A stretch of DNA of 64,000 nucleotides from Rhizobium pisi (GTDB lineage: Bacteria; Pseudomonadota; Alphaproteobacteria; Rhizobiales; Rhizobiaceae), in the NCBI RefSeq assembly GCF_003938655.1, contig NZ_RJJT01000002.1, positions 248,001 through 312,000 of the forward strand, written 5' to 3'. Position 1 is the first letter of the stretch. Each line of letters begins with the position of its first letter. Shown here piece by piece: positions 52,838-61,796 of the stretch. A program made the position numbers and the translations under genes. The notes under the pieces are model-generated. The model saw only the letters and a program-made list of their open reading frames with translations, had not been told where the DNA came from and did not search any database.

Positions 52838-53598
52838 CCATGTCGGTATCAGCACAGGAACCGCAGACGATCCGGCTTTCGCAGGTCTGCAAGAGCTACG
52901 GCGACTATCCGGTCCTGAAGGACATCGATGCGCAGGTGGCGCGCGGCGAAGTCGTGGTCATCTGCGGTCCATCAGGTTCGGGAAAATCCACGCTGATCCG
53001 GACGATCAATCGCCTGGAAGAGATCAACAGCGGATCGATCACGCTCGACGGACAAAACATCCACACCTCGATGCGGGCAAAGGAACTCAATGCGATGCGC
53101 AGCCGGATCGGCTTCGTATTTCAGAACTTCAACCTGTTTCCGCATCTTTCGGTCGCCGAAAACGTGTCGATGTCGCCGATCCGGGTGAAAGGCGTGGCGC
53201 CCGACCTCGCGCACGAAAAAGCCATCAAGCTTCTCGATCGGGTCGGGCTCGCCGACAAGGCGCGAGCCTATCCCGGCCAGCTCTCCGGCGGCCAGCAGCA
53301 GCGGGTGGCGATCGCCCGCGCCCTCGCCATGGAACCGCCGGTCATGCTGTTCGACGAACCGACCAGCGCGCTCGATCCCGAAATGGTCGGCGAGGTGCTC
53401 GCCGTCATGAAGAGCCTGGCGTCCGAAGGCATGACCATGCTCTGCGTCACCCACGAAATGGGCTTCGCGCGCGACGTCGCGGACCGGATCTGGTTCATCG
53501 ATGCCGGTCAGATCATCGAAATGGCGACCCCCGAGGAGTTCTTCAGCAATCCGACCCATCCCCGGGCTCAGCGCTTCCTCGCTGATCTCAGGCATTGA
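52834..53598 (+). CDS. Polar amino-acid ABC transporter ATPase (GlnQ type)
   Basis: A 254-residue ATPase. Walker [21 protein letters not shown] lies near 47-66, signature [19 protein letters not shown] near 150-168, Walker [21 protein letters not shown], and [13 protein letters not shown]. These are hallmarks of the GlnQ/HisP group. The gene overlaps the permease gene by 4 bp and is followed 31 bp later by the binding-protein gene. Confidence 0.95.
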   Translation: MTMSVSAQEPQTIRLSQVCKSYGDYPVLKDIDAQVARGEVVVICGPSGSGKSTLIRTINRLEEINSGSITLDGQNIHTSMRAKELNAMRSRIGFVFQNFNLFPHLSVAENVSMSPIRVKGVAPDLAHEKAIKLLDRVGLADKARAYPGQLSGGQQQRVAIARALAMEPPVMLFDEPTSALDPEMVGEVLAVMKSLASEGMTMLCVTHEMGFARDVADRIWFIDAGQIIEMATPEEFFSNPTHPRAQRFLADLRH

Positions 53599-53629
53599 TA
53601 CCAATCACCAAAAACAAAGGAGAACAGCA

Positions 53630-54466
53630 ATGAACTGGAAATGCCTAAGCCTCACTGTCGCATTTGCCGGCATGGCGGCCGCCTTGCCCGCAAAAGCCGA
53701 TCAGCTCGATACCATCATGTCGGCGAAGACCCTGCGTTGCGCGACGTTCGCCGATGTTCCTCCCTTCGCCTCGCCGGATCCGAAAACCCGCGAAATGGCC
53801 GGTTTCGACGTCGATCTCTGCGGCGCCATCGCCAAGGAATTGGGCGTCAAGGCTGAAATCAAGCCGGTTTCGGTCGAAGCGCGTGTGCCGGAGGTCAAGC
53901 TCGGCCGGGTCGACATCACCGTCGCCAACCTTGCCTATACGCTCAGCCGCGCCGAGCAGATCCAGTTCAGCGATCCCTATTATCTCGCCAAGGAAATGCT
54001 GATCGTGCCGGCGGACGATGCCGGCAAGAAGAAGGCCGATTACGAAGGTCAGCGCATCGCTTCGACCAAGGGCTCGACTTCGGAAATGTCGATCAAGCTC
54101 AACAAGTCCGATCCGCTGACATTCCAGGATACGGCTTCCGCCTATCTCGCCGTCCAGCAGGGCAAGGCGCGCGGCATGGTGGCCAACACCATGACGACGA
54201 CCAAGTTCGTCAATGAATCGAAGAGCAAGGGCAAAGAAATGCGGATGATCGAGGAACCGATGCTGTTCCAGCCGATCGGTATCGGCATGGCCAAGGATCA
54301 GCCGGTATTGACCGCCAAGATCAACGAAATCCTGCACAAGCTCGATGAATCGGGCGAAATCAACAAAATCTGGGACAAGTGGCTCGGCCCGAATACAGAA
54401 TACAAGATGACGCGCACTGACAAGGTCGTACCGCTCTCGCAGCTGAAGTTCGATCCGATTCCGTAA
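53630..54466 (+). CDS. Amino-acid-type ABC transporter binding protein
   Basis: A 278-residue SBP_bac_3 protein. A signal peptide of about 22 residues ends KA/DQ, then TLRCATFADVPPFASPDPKT and GFDVDLCGAIAKELGVKAEI give the amino-acid binder pattern. The cleft has the usual RVDITVANLAYTLSRAEQIQ turn. AAAGGAGAACAGC precedes the ATG. Last of the importer genes, it defines substrate uptake. Together with PxpABC and the aminotransferase, a small N-containing acid such as a lactam or amino acid is likely. Confidence 0.93.
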   Translation: MNWKCLSLTVAFAGMAAALPAKADQLDTIMSAKTLRCATFADVPPFASPDPKTREMAGFDVDLCGAIAKELGVKAEIKPVSVEARVPEVKLGRVDITVANLAYTLSRAEQIQFSDPYYLAKEMLIVPADDAGKKKADYEGQRIASTKGSTSEMSIKLNKSDPLTFQDTASAYLAVQQGKARGMVANTMTTTKFVNESKSKGKEMRMIEEPMLFQPIGIGMAKDQPVLTAKINEILHKLDESGEINKIWDKWLGPNTEYKMTRTDKVVPLSQLKFDPIP

Positions 54467-54558
54467 GCCGACCGGCCTCGGCGTCGTCCGATGGCAATCT
54501 CCCAAGCGAATTCGGACGGCGGGATATGCCCGCCGTCTGCCAACGATGTGAGGCATCC

Positions 54559-55233
54559 ATGATCCATATTAAAGATATCGCAGAACGGCCTGGCAAAGCC
54601 GACATCGACGCCCTTTCCAAGTTTTCACCCGCAACGATTCATGAAGCCCAAGGGCGCCGCGGAGCGCTTTCTTCCCGCCTCAAGCCGGTGGACTACCGCA
54701 TGAAACTGTGCGGTCCTGCGTTTACGGTCAAATGCGCGCCGCGCGACAACATCATGCTGCAGCTTGCCATCAACTACGCAAAGCCAGGCGACATCATTGT
54801 CGTTTCGGCGGGCGAGTACGAGGAGGCCGGCTCCTTCGGCGATGTCCTTGCCAATGCCTGCCTTGCAAAGGGCATCGGCGGCCTCGTGACAGATACGGGC
54901 GTGCGCGACACGCTTCAGCTGAGGGAACTTGGTTTCCCGGTCTTCTCGCTCAGCGTCTGCATCAAGGGAACGGTGAAAGAAACCATTGCCGCAGTGAACG
55001 ATCCGATCATCGTTGGTGGCGAAACCATCAATCCCGGCGACATCATCGTCGGAGACGCCGACGGACTGGTGGTGGTGCGCAGGCAGGAAGCGCAGGAAGC
55101 CGCAAGGCTCTCGCAGGCCCGCGAAGATGCCGAAGCCGGTTATATCGCGGCGTACAAGCGGGGCAAATCGGTCATCGAGGTCAGCAATCTGGAACCGGTG
55201 CTGAAAGCCAAGGGCCTCGTCGTCGAAATCTGA
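54559..55233 (+). CDS. RraA-fold aldolase/decarboxylase-like protein
   Basis: A 224-residue RraA-family protein. The metal/substrate motif GGLVTDTGVRDTLQLRELGF and the closing GDADGLVVVRRQEAQEAA are characteristic of 4-hydroxy-4-methyl-2-oxoglutarate and 4-carboxy-4-hydroxy-2-oxoadipate aldolases and oxaloacetate decarboxylases of this fold; the Asp and Arg of DTGVRD are conserved. True RNase E inhibitor function is less likely in a catabolic operon. It starts at ATG 54559 after TGAGG. It closes the ABC operon and probably cleaves or decarboxylates a late keto-acid intermediate. Confidence 0.85.
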   Translation: MIHIKDIAERPGKADIDALSKFSPATIHEAQGRRGALSSRLKPVDYRMKLCGPAFTVKCAPRDNIMLQLAINYAKPGDIIVVSAGEYEEAGSFGDVLANACLAKGIGGLVTDTGVRDTLQLRELGFPVFSLSVCIKGTVKETIAAVNDPIIVGGETINPGDIIVGDADGLVVVRRQEAQEAARLSQAREDAEAGYIAAYKRGKSVIEVSNLEPVLKAKGLVVEI

Positions 55234-55274
55234 CGCGATACCGCAATAGCTATCAGCCCTGCCACTTCAAAGGG

Positions 55275-55301
55275 GGCGGCTGGCCTTTTCGGCCAGCCGC
55301 C
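55275..55301. terminator. Hairpin between converging operons
   Basis: An 11-bp perfect stem (55275-55285 with 55291-55301, GGCGGCTGGCC) closes the loop TTTTC. It lies between the RraA-type gene and the converging LacI gene and could end transcription from both sides. T-runs are short. Confidence 0.6.
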
Positions 55302-55319
55302 TTATGCAAACCGGGCGGC

Positions 55320-56354
55320 TCAAACGCTTTCGGGCGTAATCGTTTCGAAGGGAACCACGCGCTGAAGGATAGTCGGGCTGTCGCGATGTTCCAACGCTGC
55401 GATCATCGTGGCGATCAATTCGTCTGATATCTGATCCAAGGGATGGCACAATGCCGCCATGATCAGGCCTTCGGTCAAGCCCTTGCGCGTTTCCGGGCCG
55501 ATGTCGCGGCAGACGACCCTGACCTTATCTCGCTTTTCGGCAGGCGCTTCGCGAAGAGCGCGCAGCACGCCGGAAATCCCCCCTCCGACAATGAAAATGC
55601 CTCTGAGGTCATCGAGTTCGGAAAGCAGTTGGCTGACGATCCGGTAGGCTTCCTCCGGCTCCTCATGTGTCGGCCGGCTGTCATCCACCTGAAGATGGGG
55701 CGCATGCTCCCGCATATAAGATCGAAAGCTCGCATCGGAGACATCCTGGCACTGATAGCGATGATTGCCGATGAAGACGGCGATCCGGCCGGGCATCGGC
55801 GTGGTCTGAGCGAGAAACCATGCGGCGGTGCGCCCGAGTTTCCAATTGTCGGTGCCAACGAAGCCGGCGCGATCCCGGGCGGACTGATCGGTTATGTAGG
55901 CGACAACCGGCTTTCCTCTCTCCTTGAGCGATTGGATGGTCTGCCCGATCAACGGGTGATCGCCCGCAATGACAGCAACTGCATCACAGCGTTTGCCAAG
56001 CGCTTCGAGACGATCTGCAATATTTTGTGGCTCGAGGACATCGACAAAATCGACCACAGCCACGACTTTTTCGTGCTGGCGTCTCGCGGCCGCCTCCGTG
56101 ATCTTGGAGCCAAACAGCCGGTAGAGCTCACGGCTCGACTGCTGGAGAAGAAAGCCGAAACGATAGTTCGGCAGGAGCCGCTGTCTGCGGTCCTCGATCA
56201 CGCCGCGCCCATAAAATCCAATCTCTTCCGCGGCATTTTGCACCCTCTCGATCGTTTCCGCACGCACTGCGCCGGTACCTCCGAGGATGCGGTTGACCGT
56301 GGCGATACTGACGCCGGACGCCTGGGCAAGATCGGCAATGGTCGGTCTCTTCAT
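55320..56354 (-). CDS. LacI-family regulator of the downstream ribose-type operon
   Basis: A 344-residue LacI regulator with the helix-turn-helix TIADLAQASGVSIATVNRIL, and a sensor domain of the LacI/CebR kind with GTDNWKLGRTAAWFLAQ and IFIVGGGISGVLRALRE. The last region resembles the class that binds hexose-like ligands. ATG 56354 gives the normal family start; ATG 56366 four codons earlier is possible. It is divergent from a binding-protein gene and has a palindromic site just before its start. Confidence 0.9.
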   Translation of the reverse strand: MKRPTIADLAQASGVSIATVNRILGGTGAVRAETIERVQNAAEEIGFYGRGVIEDRRQRLLPNYRFGFLLQQSSRELYRLFGSKITEAAARRQHEKVVAVVDFVDVLEPQNIADRLEALGKRCDAVAVIAGDHPLIGQTIQSLKERGKPVVAYITDQSARDRAGFVGTDNWKLGRTAAWFLAQTTPMPGRIAVFIGNHRYQCQDVSDASFRSYMREHAPHLQVDDSRPTHEEPEEAYRIVSQLLSELDDLRGIFIVGGGISGVLRALREAPAEKRDKVRVVCRDIGPETRKGLTEGLIMAALCHPLDQISDELIATMIAALEHRDSPTILQRVVPFETITPESV

Positions 56355-56360
56355 GATATA

Positions 56361-56388
56361 TTTCATTCCATTTCCGGATGAAATGAAA
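56361..56388. promoter_or_regulatory. Palindromic operator before the LacI gene
   Basis: TTTCATTCCATTTC and GGATGAAATGAAA form an imperfect inverted repeat around a central CCGG. It lies directly upstream of the LacI start, in the divergent promoter region with the ribose-type operon, and is the probable target of this repressor. Confidence 0.6.
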
Positions 56389-56520
56389 TGATACATTAAT
56401 TTCATCTAAACGCAATAGGCATTCCATTTATAGAGGGCAGTTGATACAAATATTCCAGCGAGTTGGGAGCCTTGCTTTGAGGAATTGTTACTCTCGACCG
56501 CCTTTTTGGGAGGAAATCAC

Positions 56521-57495
56521 ATGAGTTTTTCAATGAGCGCCGTACGCGGGCTGCTGGCTGGCGCTGTTTTCGTTCTTGGCGCTTCTTCTGTCATGGCCGC
56601 GAATATTGCTGTTGTCGGCGGCAAGACCGACGACGAATTCTGGAGCCGTATCAAGAAGGGCGTTGATGACGCCCGGCTCGTCGTCGAGAAGAATGGCGGC
56701 TCCGTCAGCTATCTGCAGCTGCAGACCTACGACAATCTCGGGCCTGACGCCGCCCAGCTCGTCCGCACGGCCATCAGCCAGGGCGTGACCGGCATCGTGG
56801 TGCCCGACTGGGTGCCCGAGGCCGAGGACGAAGCCATCAAGGCTGCGGTCGCCGCGGGCATCAAAGTCATCCTGATGAATGCCGGCAACATCGACAAAGC
56901 TCGCGAGCTTGGCGCGATCAACTATGTCGGGTCGGATGAATACACGGCCGGCAAGGCAGGCGGCGAATATTTCGCGTCCAAGGGTGCGAAAAATGTCATT
57001 TGCGTCAATACGCTCCCGGGTGCGGCAAACCAGGAGGCCCGTTGCAAGGGTGTCATCGACGGCATCACCGGAAAGGGCGGCACTGGCAAGCAGCTGCCAT
57101 TGCCGGCGACCAGCTTCGGCGATCAGACGGCAATCGCCGAGGCCGTCAAGGCGACACTGCTCCAGGACGACACCATCGACGGCGTCCTCAATGTTGGGGC
57201 TTCGGACGCTGATGCGGCTGCAAGCGGGATCGCTCAAGCGAACAAAGTCGGCAAGGTCGCGCATGGCACCTTCGACCTGAATGCCTCGGGGCTTGCCCGC
57301 ATCAAAGACGGTTCGCAAACCTTTGCAATCGACCAGCAGCCTTACCTGCAGTCGCTGCTGGGGGTTTCGCTTCTCGCCTCGCATATCGACTACGGCACCA
57401 ACCTGCCGACCGCACCGGTGCTGACCGGCCCGGGCATCGTCGATGCGGCGAACATCGACGCCACCCTAGCCGGCGTCAAGGAAGGCGCTCGCTGA
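56521..57495 (+). CDS. Ribose-type sugar ABC transporter binding protein
   Basis: A 324-residue Peripla_BP_4 protein with a signal peptide of about 26 residues ending VMA. Features are NIAVVGGKTDDEFWSRIKKG, GIVVPDWVPEAEDEAIKAAV and a FAIDQQPYLQSLLGVSLLAS motif shared by rhizobial binders of this kind. TGGGAGG stands before the ATG at 56521. It is first in the LacI-controlled operon with permease, ATPase, two TIM-barrel proteins and a Gfo/Idh dehydrogenase. Confidence 0.92.
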   Translation: MSFSMSAVRGLLAGAVFVLGASSVMAANIAVVGGKTDDEFWSRIKKGVDDARLVVEKNGGSVSYLQLQTYDNLGPDAAQLVRTAISQGVTGIVVPDWVPEAEDEAIKAAVAAGIKVILMNAGNIDKARELGAINYVGSDEYTAGKAGGEYFASKGAKNVICVNTLPGAANQEARCKGVIDGITGKGGTGKQLPLPATSFGDQTAIAEAVKATLLQDDTIDGVLNVGASDADAAASGIAQANKVGKVAHGTFDLNASGLARIKDGSQTFAIDQQPYLQSLLGVSLLASHIDYGTNLPTAPVLTGPGIVDAANIDATLAGVKEGAR

Positions 57496-57607
57496 TCGTT
57501 CGAAACGGGTTCCGGTCCGCGGAAAAATACGCGGGTCGAAGTCTATCGAGCGTGCGGCCCGCCGCGTCCGCGCGCCTGGAGATTCACGCCCAAACTGGGG
57601 TAGGCAT

Positions 57608-58606
57608 ATGAACAATCTTTCATTCAGCAACCTGTTGCGCCGTCCCGAGGCGGGTGCATTCCTCGGACTTGTCGGCGTCCTCGTGTTCTTCGTCGTATTC
57701 GGCAGCACCAAGTTCCTGGAGCCCGCCGGCGCCGCAAGCTGGCTCAACGTCGCCGCCAATCTCGGCATTATCGCTCTTCCCATCGGACTTTTGATGATCG
57801 CAGGCGATCTCGACATTTCGATTGGCGCGATGATCCCGGCCGGCTCCATGACGGTCGCGGTCCTCTCGGGCTACTACGATCTTCCCATATGGGTCGGAAT
57901 GCTCGGTGCGCTTGCCTTCGGCCTCATCGTCGGGCTGGTCAACGGCTACCTCGTCGTGCACACGGCCGTGCCTTCGCTGATCGTAACGCTCGGCACCCTC
58001 TTTGCTGTACAGGGCCTGATGCTTGGCACCTCGGTTCTCGTAACCGGCACCACGAGCGTGGCGCTGACTGCCGACCCCTGGGCAAAGTTCCTTTTCGGGC
58101 AGTTCCTGGCCGGATCGTTTCAGGTGATCATTCTGTGGTGGGTGGCCATCACCGCGATCTTCATCTTCTTCATTCACTTCTCGCCTTACGGGAACTGGAT
58201 TTTCGCGATGGGCGGAGACAAGGTCAGTGCCCGCAACGCCGGCATTCCGACAACCCGTCTGACGATGGTCCTCTTCGTCCTCTCGGCGATGAGCGCGTCC
58301 TTCGTCGGCATGTGTCAGGCCATCCTGTTCAATTCCGCGCAGGTTTCGGGCGGAATGACATTCATCTTCAACTCGATCATCTCGGTCGTCGTCGGAGGTG
58401 TGCTGCTGACCGGAGGGTTCGGGTCGGTGATCGGGATCTTCTTCGGCACAATCACCTTCGCCGTCGTCAACCAAGGCATCTATTTCACGACCTTCGACCG
58501 CAACTGGTCGAGCCTGATCATCGGCGTGATGCTGCTCGTGGCCGTCCTCATGAACAATACGTTCCGCCAGATGGCGCTGACCTATTCACCCAAGAAGAAG
58601 AAGTGA
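57608..58606 (+). CDS. Ribose-type sugar ABC transporter permease
   Basis: A 332-residue BPD_transp_2 permease with about nine spans. The DLDISIGAMIPAGSMTVAVL loop, GDKVSARNAGIPTTRLTMVL and FIFNSIISVVVGGVLLTGGF (with GSVIG following) are typical of RbsC-like proteins. A GGTAGGC site stands before the ATG. The channel partner of the preceding binding protein and following ATPase. Confidence 0.93.
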   Translation: MNNLSFSNLLRRPEAGAFLGLVGVLVFFVVFGSTKFLEPAGAASWLNVAANLGIIALPIGLLMIAGDLDISIGAMIPAGSMTVAVLSGYYDLPIWVGMLGALAFGLIVGLVNGYLVVHTAVPSLIVTLGTLFAVQGLMLGTSVLVTGTTSVALTADPWAKFLFGQFLAGSFQVIILWWVAITAIFIFFIHFSPYGNWIFAMGGDKVSARNAGIPTTRLTMVLFVLSAMSASFVGMCQAILFNSAQVSGGMTFIFNSIISVVVGGVLLTGGFGSVIGIFFGTITFAVVNQGIYFTTFDRNWSSLIIGVMLLVAVLMNNTFRQMALTYSPKKKK

Positions 58607-58616
58607 GAGCTGAGAC

Positions 58617-59429
58617 ATGGCTGGCCCAATTCTTGAACTTGAAAACGTCAACAAGTCCTTCGGCCCGATCGATGTGCTCTACGACATCACATTGAGCGTT
58701 CATCCCGGTGAAGTACTTTGCCTGCTGGGTGACAACGGTGCGGGAAAGTCCACCCTGATCAAGACCTTTGCCGGTGTCTACAAGCCGACGAGCGGCACGG
58801 TGAAGTTCGAAGGTCGGCCCATCGTCTTCCAGAATCCGCGCGAAGCCGCAGACCTCGGCATCGCAACGGTCCATCAGTTCGGCGGCACCTTTCCGCTGAT
58901 GAGCATTGGCCGTTCGTTCTTCGTGGGGCGGGAGCTGACCAAGGGCTTCGGCCCATTCAAAATCTACGACCGCAAAGCCGCAAATGAAATCGCGGTCAAG
59001 GCCGTGCGCGAGTTCGGCATCACCCGCATCGACGATGGCGATCGCCTGATCGGCGGTCTGTCGGGCGGGGAGCGGCAATCCCTAGCAATCGCCCGAGCCG
59101 TCCACTTCGGCGCCCGGGTGCTGATCCTCGACGAGCCAACCGCCGCTCTCGGCGTCAAGGAGGCGGCGCATGTGCTGCGTATCGTCCTGGAAGCGCGCCG
59201 TCGCGGCCTCGCAGTCATCTTCATCACCCACAACGTCATTCACGCCATGACGGTGGGAGACCACTTCGCGGTGCTCATCAAGGGTGCAAAGGCGGCCGAT
59301 TTCCGCAAGGGCGAAAAGACGCGCGAAGAGATTACCGACCTGATGGCAGGAGGCGAGGCCATGGCCGAACTCGAAGCCGAAATCGAAGCGTACTCGACGG
59401 CGCATAGAGGACATCCCCCGCCGGTCTGA
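58617..59429 (+). CDS. Ribose-type sugar ABC transporter ATPase (single domain)
   Basis: A 270-residue ATPase with one nucleotide-binding domain: Walker A GDNGAGKSTLIKT near 40-52, signature LSGGERQSLAIARAV near 146-160, Walker B VLILDEPTAALGVKEA and FITHNVIHAM. It is the short FrcA-like form rather than the duplicated RbsA. It lies 10 bp after the permease gene. Confidence 0.93.
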   Translation: MAGPILELENVNKSFGPIDVLYDITLSVHPGEVLCLLGDNGAGKSTLIKTFAGVYKPTSGTVKFEGRPIVFQNPREAADLGIATVHQFGGTFPLMSIGRSFFVGRELTKGFGPFKIYDRKAANEIAVKAVREFGITRIDDGDRLIGGLSGGERQSLAIARAVHFGARVLILDEPTAALGVKEAAHVLRIVLEARRRGLAVIFITHNVIHAMTVGDHFAVLIKGAKAADFRKGEKTREEITDLMAGGEAMAELEAEIEAYSTAHRGHPPPV

Positions 59430-59521
59430 CCGACCGCTGCCGCGGATGAACTCCAGAAACTCTAAAAAGCTCGCCCACCCCGGCGGGATGGCCCAGCACA
59501 ATCATCGGACGGGTAACAGCC

Positions 59522-60427
59522 ATGAAAATTGCAATCGACCCCTTTATGCATCGCCACCTCTCACTCGAAGAATTGCCCTCGAAAGTGGCTGAACTCGGAT
59601 ACGAGTGGATAGAGCTCAGCCCGAGGGCCGATTTTCTCGAGTGGTTCAAGGCGCCGCGTGTGTTTCCGGCCCGCGCCAAGGCATTCAAGAAAGCGCTCTC
59701 CGATGCCAATGTCGGCATTGCCTCGATCCTGCCGATGTATCGGTGGGCCTCGAACGATGAAAATGAGCGACAAGCTGCCGTCAAGCACTGGAAGCGCGCC
59801 ATAGAGATCAGTGTCGAACTCGGCGTCGACACGATGAACTCGGAATTCGGCCGCGGACCCCATCCGGACAAGGGTTCGTGCTACTGCTGCCATACCGGTT
59901 CAATGATCGAGGCCTGCGAAGACGCCTGGTGGCGTTCGATGGAAGAGTTGGTGCCTGTCTTTGAAAAGGAAGGCATAAACCTGCACGTCGAGCCGCATCC
60001 CGAGGATTGGTGCGAAACCCTGCAGCCAGCGCTCGATATCATCAGGACGGTCAACTCGAAGAACGTCAAGTTCCTCTATTGCGCGCCGCATACTTTCTAT
60101 TTTGGCGATGACACCAAAGCGATGCTCCGGGAAGCAAAGGACGTGCTCGCCCATGTCCATGTCGGCGACACCTTCAATCACAAGGCCTCTTCGGGGCTCC
60201 GCTACATCCTCAACCCTCCGGGCACGCAGGCCAGGGTGCATCAGCACCTGAACATCGGCCAGGGCGAGGTTCCCTGGGAAGACTTCTTCGGCACGCTGGC
60301 GGAGATCGGGTTCGACGGCATCATGACCGCATGCGTTTTCGCCTGGGAGGACAAGGCCGACCACTCCGGCAAGTTCATGCGCGCCGAAATGCAGCGCTAC
60401 GTCGACAAGTACTGGACCGCGAAATAA
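59522..60427 (+). CDS. IolH-like TIM-barrel protein (sugar isomerase/epimerase family)
   Basis: A 301-residue AP_endonuc_2-type barrel close in pattern to IolH-like proteins: MKIAIDPFMHRHLSLEELPS, GYEWIELSPRADFLEWF, TMNSEFGRGPHPDKG, LHVEPHPEDWCETLQ (with Glu ligand), LYCAPHTFYFGDD and AHVHVGDTFNH. The four metal ligands appear present. Such enzymes often act on keto-sugars or keto-inositols. Its operon context with a Gfo/Idh dehydrogenase and another barrel suggests elimination, hydration or epimerisation of an oxidised sugar. Confidence 0.85.
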   Translation: MKIAIDPFMHRHLSLEELPSKVAELGYEWIELSPRADFLEWFKAPRVFPARAKAFKKALSDANVGIASILPMYRWASNDENERQAAVKHWKRAIEISVELGVDTMNSEFGRGPHPDKGSCYCCHTGSMIEACEDAWWRSMEELVPVFEKEGINLHVEPHPEDWCETLQPALDIIRTVNSKNVKFLYCAPHTFYFGDDTKAMLREAKDVLAHVHVGDTFNHKASSGLRYILNPPGTQARVHQHLNIGQGEVPWEDFFGTLAEIGFDGIMTACVFAWEDKADHSGKFMRAEMQRYVDKYWTAK

Positions 60428-60545
60428 CGCGCGATGTCCCTCTAGCGGTTGGCGGTGCAGCCAAGCGATTGGCGCGAGCGACCGCGACCGGGTTCTGCCC
60501 GGAACGCTTAAACATCACAGACATCAATTCTTGGAAGGACAGAAG

Positions 60546-61718
60546 ATGATCAACGGAGAAAGATCCATCGAGCGCCCGCTGCGCTGGGGCATGGTCGGCG
60601 GCGGCCGTACCGGACAGGTTGGCTACAAGCACAGAACCGGCGCCCAGCGGGACGGCACCTACCGGCTCGTCTGCGGCGCCTTCGACCTCGACGCCGAGCG
60701 CGGACGCGACTTCGGCACGAAGATCGGCGTCGCAGCCGACAGGTGCTATGGCGACTTTAAGGAGCTGATCGCCAAGGAGGCCGGGCGCGAGGACGGTGTC
60801 GAGGTCGTGTCGATCGCCACGCCGAACTTCACCCATTACGAGATCACCAAGGCGTGCCTCGAAGCCGGCCTTCACGTCATTTGCGAAAAGCCGCTATTCT
60901 TCACCGTTGCCGAATGCGAGGAGGTCGCGAGACTCGCCGAAGAGAAGGGCCTGATCGTCGGCGTCACCTACGGCTTTACCGGCCATCCGCTGGTTCATCA
61001 GATGGCGGCGATGGTCAAGAAGGGCATGCTCGGCGATATAAGAATCGTCGACATGCAATATACCCACGGCTTCAACGCGGGCGACGATGTCGGTGCCGGC
61101 GAAGCCGTGAAGTGGCGCACCAATCCCAAGACCGCCGGCCCGACCTTCGTTCTCGGCGATATCGGCACACACCTCTACTACCTCTCCGAAGTGGTGCTGC
61201 CGCATATCAAGATCGAAAAACTGCTCTGCGATCGCAAGGCCTTCATTCCGACCCGTGCGCCGCTGGAAGACCACGCGACCGTTCTCATGCATTACGACAA
61301 CGGCGCCCGCGGCCGTCTTTGGGTGTCCTCGGTGAATGCCGGCAATATGGGTTCGCAGCGCTACCGTTTCGTCGGCTCCAAGGCCTCCATCGAATGGTCC
61401 GATTCCCATCCCGACCAGCTGATTTACGAAGTGCAGGGCGAACCGAACCGCACCCTGCACCACGGCATGCCCTACCTCGAAGAGGAAAGCCTCGCCTGCG
61501 ATCGCATGGGCGCGCTGCACACCGAGGGCCTCGGCGACAGCTGGGCGAACATCTACCTCTGGATCGCCCAGTCGATCGATGCAAAACGCCGCGGCGACGA
61601 GGCCTTCCTCAGAGACCATCACTACCCCGGCATTCAAGCCGGCACCGAAGGCGTGCGCTGGCTGGAAAACTGCGTCCTCTCGGCAGACGCGGGTTCGGCC
61701 TGGGTCGAGTTCAACTGA
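60546..61718 (+). CDS. Gfo/Idh/MocA-family NAD-dependent dehydrogenase
   Basis: A 390-residue oxidoreductase. The Rossmann loop GMVGGGRTGQVGYKH lies near residues 15-29. CEKPL carries the catalytic Lys, and GDIGTHLYYL supplies the Asp/His active-site pair. The length and pattern are like myo-inositol 2-dehydrogenases and levoglucosan dehydrogenase. GGAAGGACAGAAG precedes the ATG at 60546. It sits between two TIM-barrel genes, an order seen in pathways that oxidise a sugar at C3 and then eliminate or hydrate it. Substrate not readable. Confidence 0.88.
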   Translation: MINGERSIERPLRWGMVGGGRTGQVGYKHRTGAQRDGTYRLVCGAFDLDAERGRDFGTKIGVAADRCYGDFKELIAKEAGREDGVEVVSIATPNFTHYEITKACLEAGLHVICEKPLFFTVAECEEVARLAEEKGLIVGVTYGFTGHPLVHQMAAMVKKGMLGDIRIVDMQYTHGFNAGDDVGAGEAVKWRTNPKTAGPTFVLGDIGTHLYYLSEVVLPHIKIEKLLCDRKAFIPTRAPLEDHATVLMHYDNGARGRLWVSSVNAGNMGSQRYRFVGSKASIEWSDSHPDQLIYEVQGEPNRTLHHGMPYLEEESLACDRMGALHTEGLGDSWANIYLWIAQSIDAKRRGDEAFLRDHHYPGIQAGTEGVRWLENCVLSADAGSAWVEFN

Positions 61719-61796
61719 TCCACCGGGGGGCGCGCCGGATCTCCTCCATCCTCCTCCCGGGCGCGTCCCCAACCCCTCTTTTGGAAAGACAATGAC

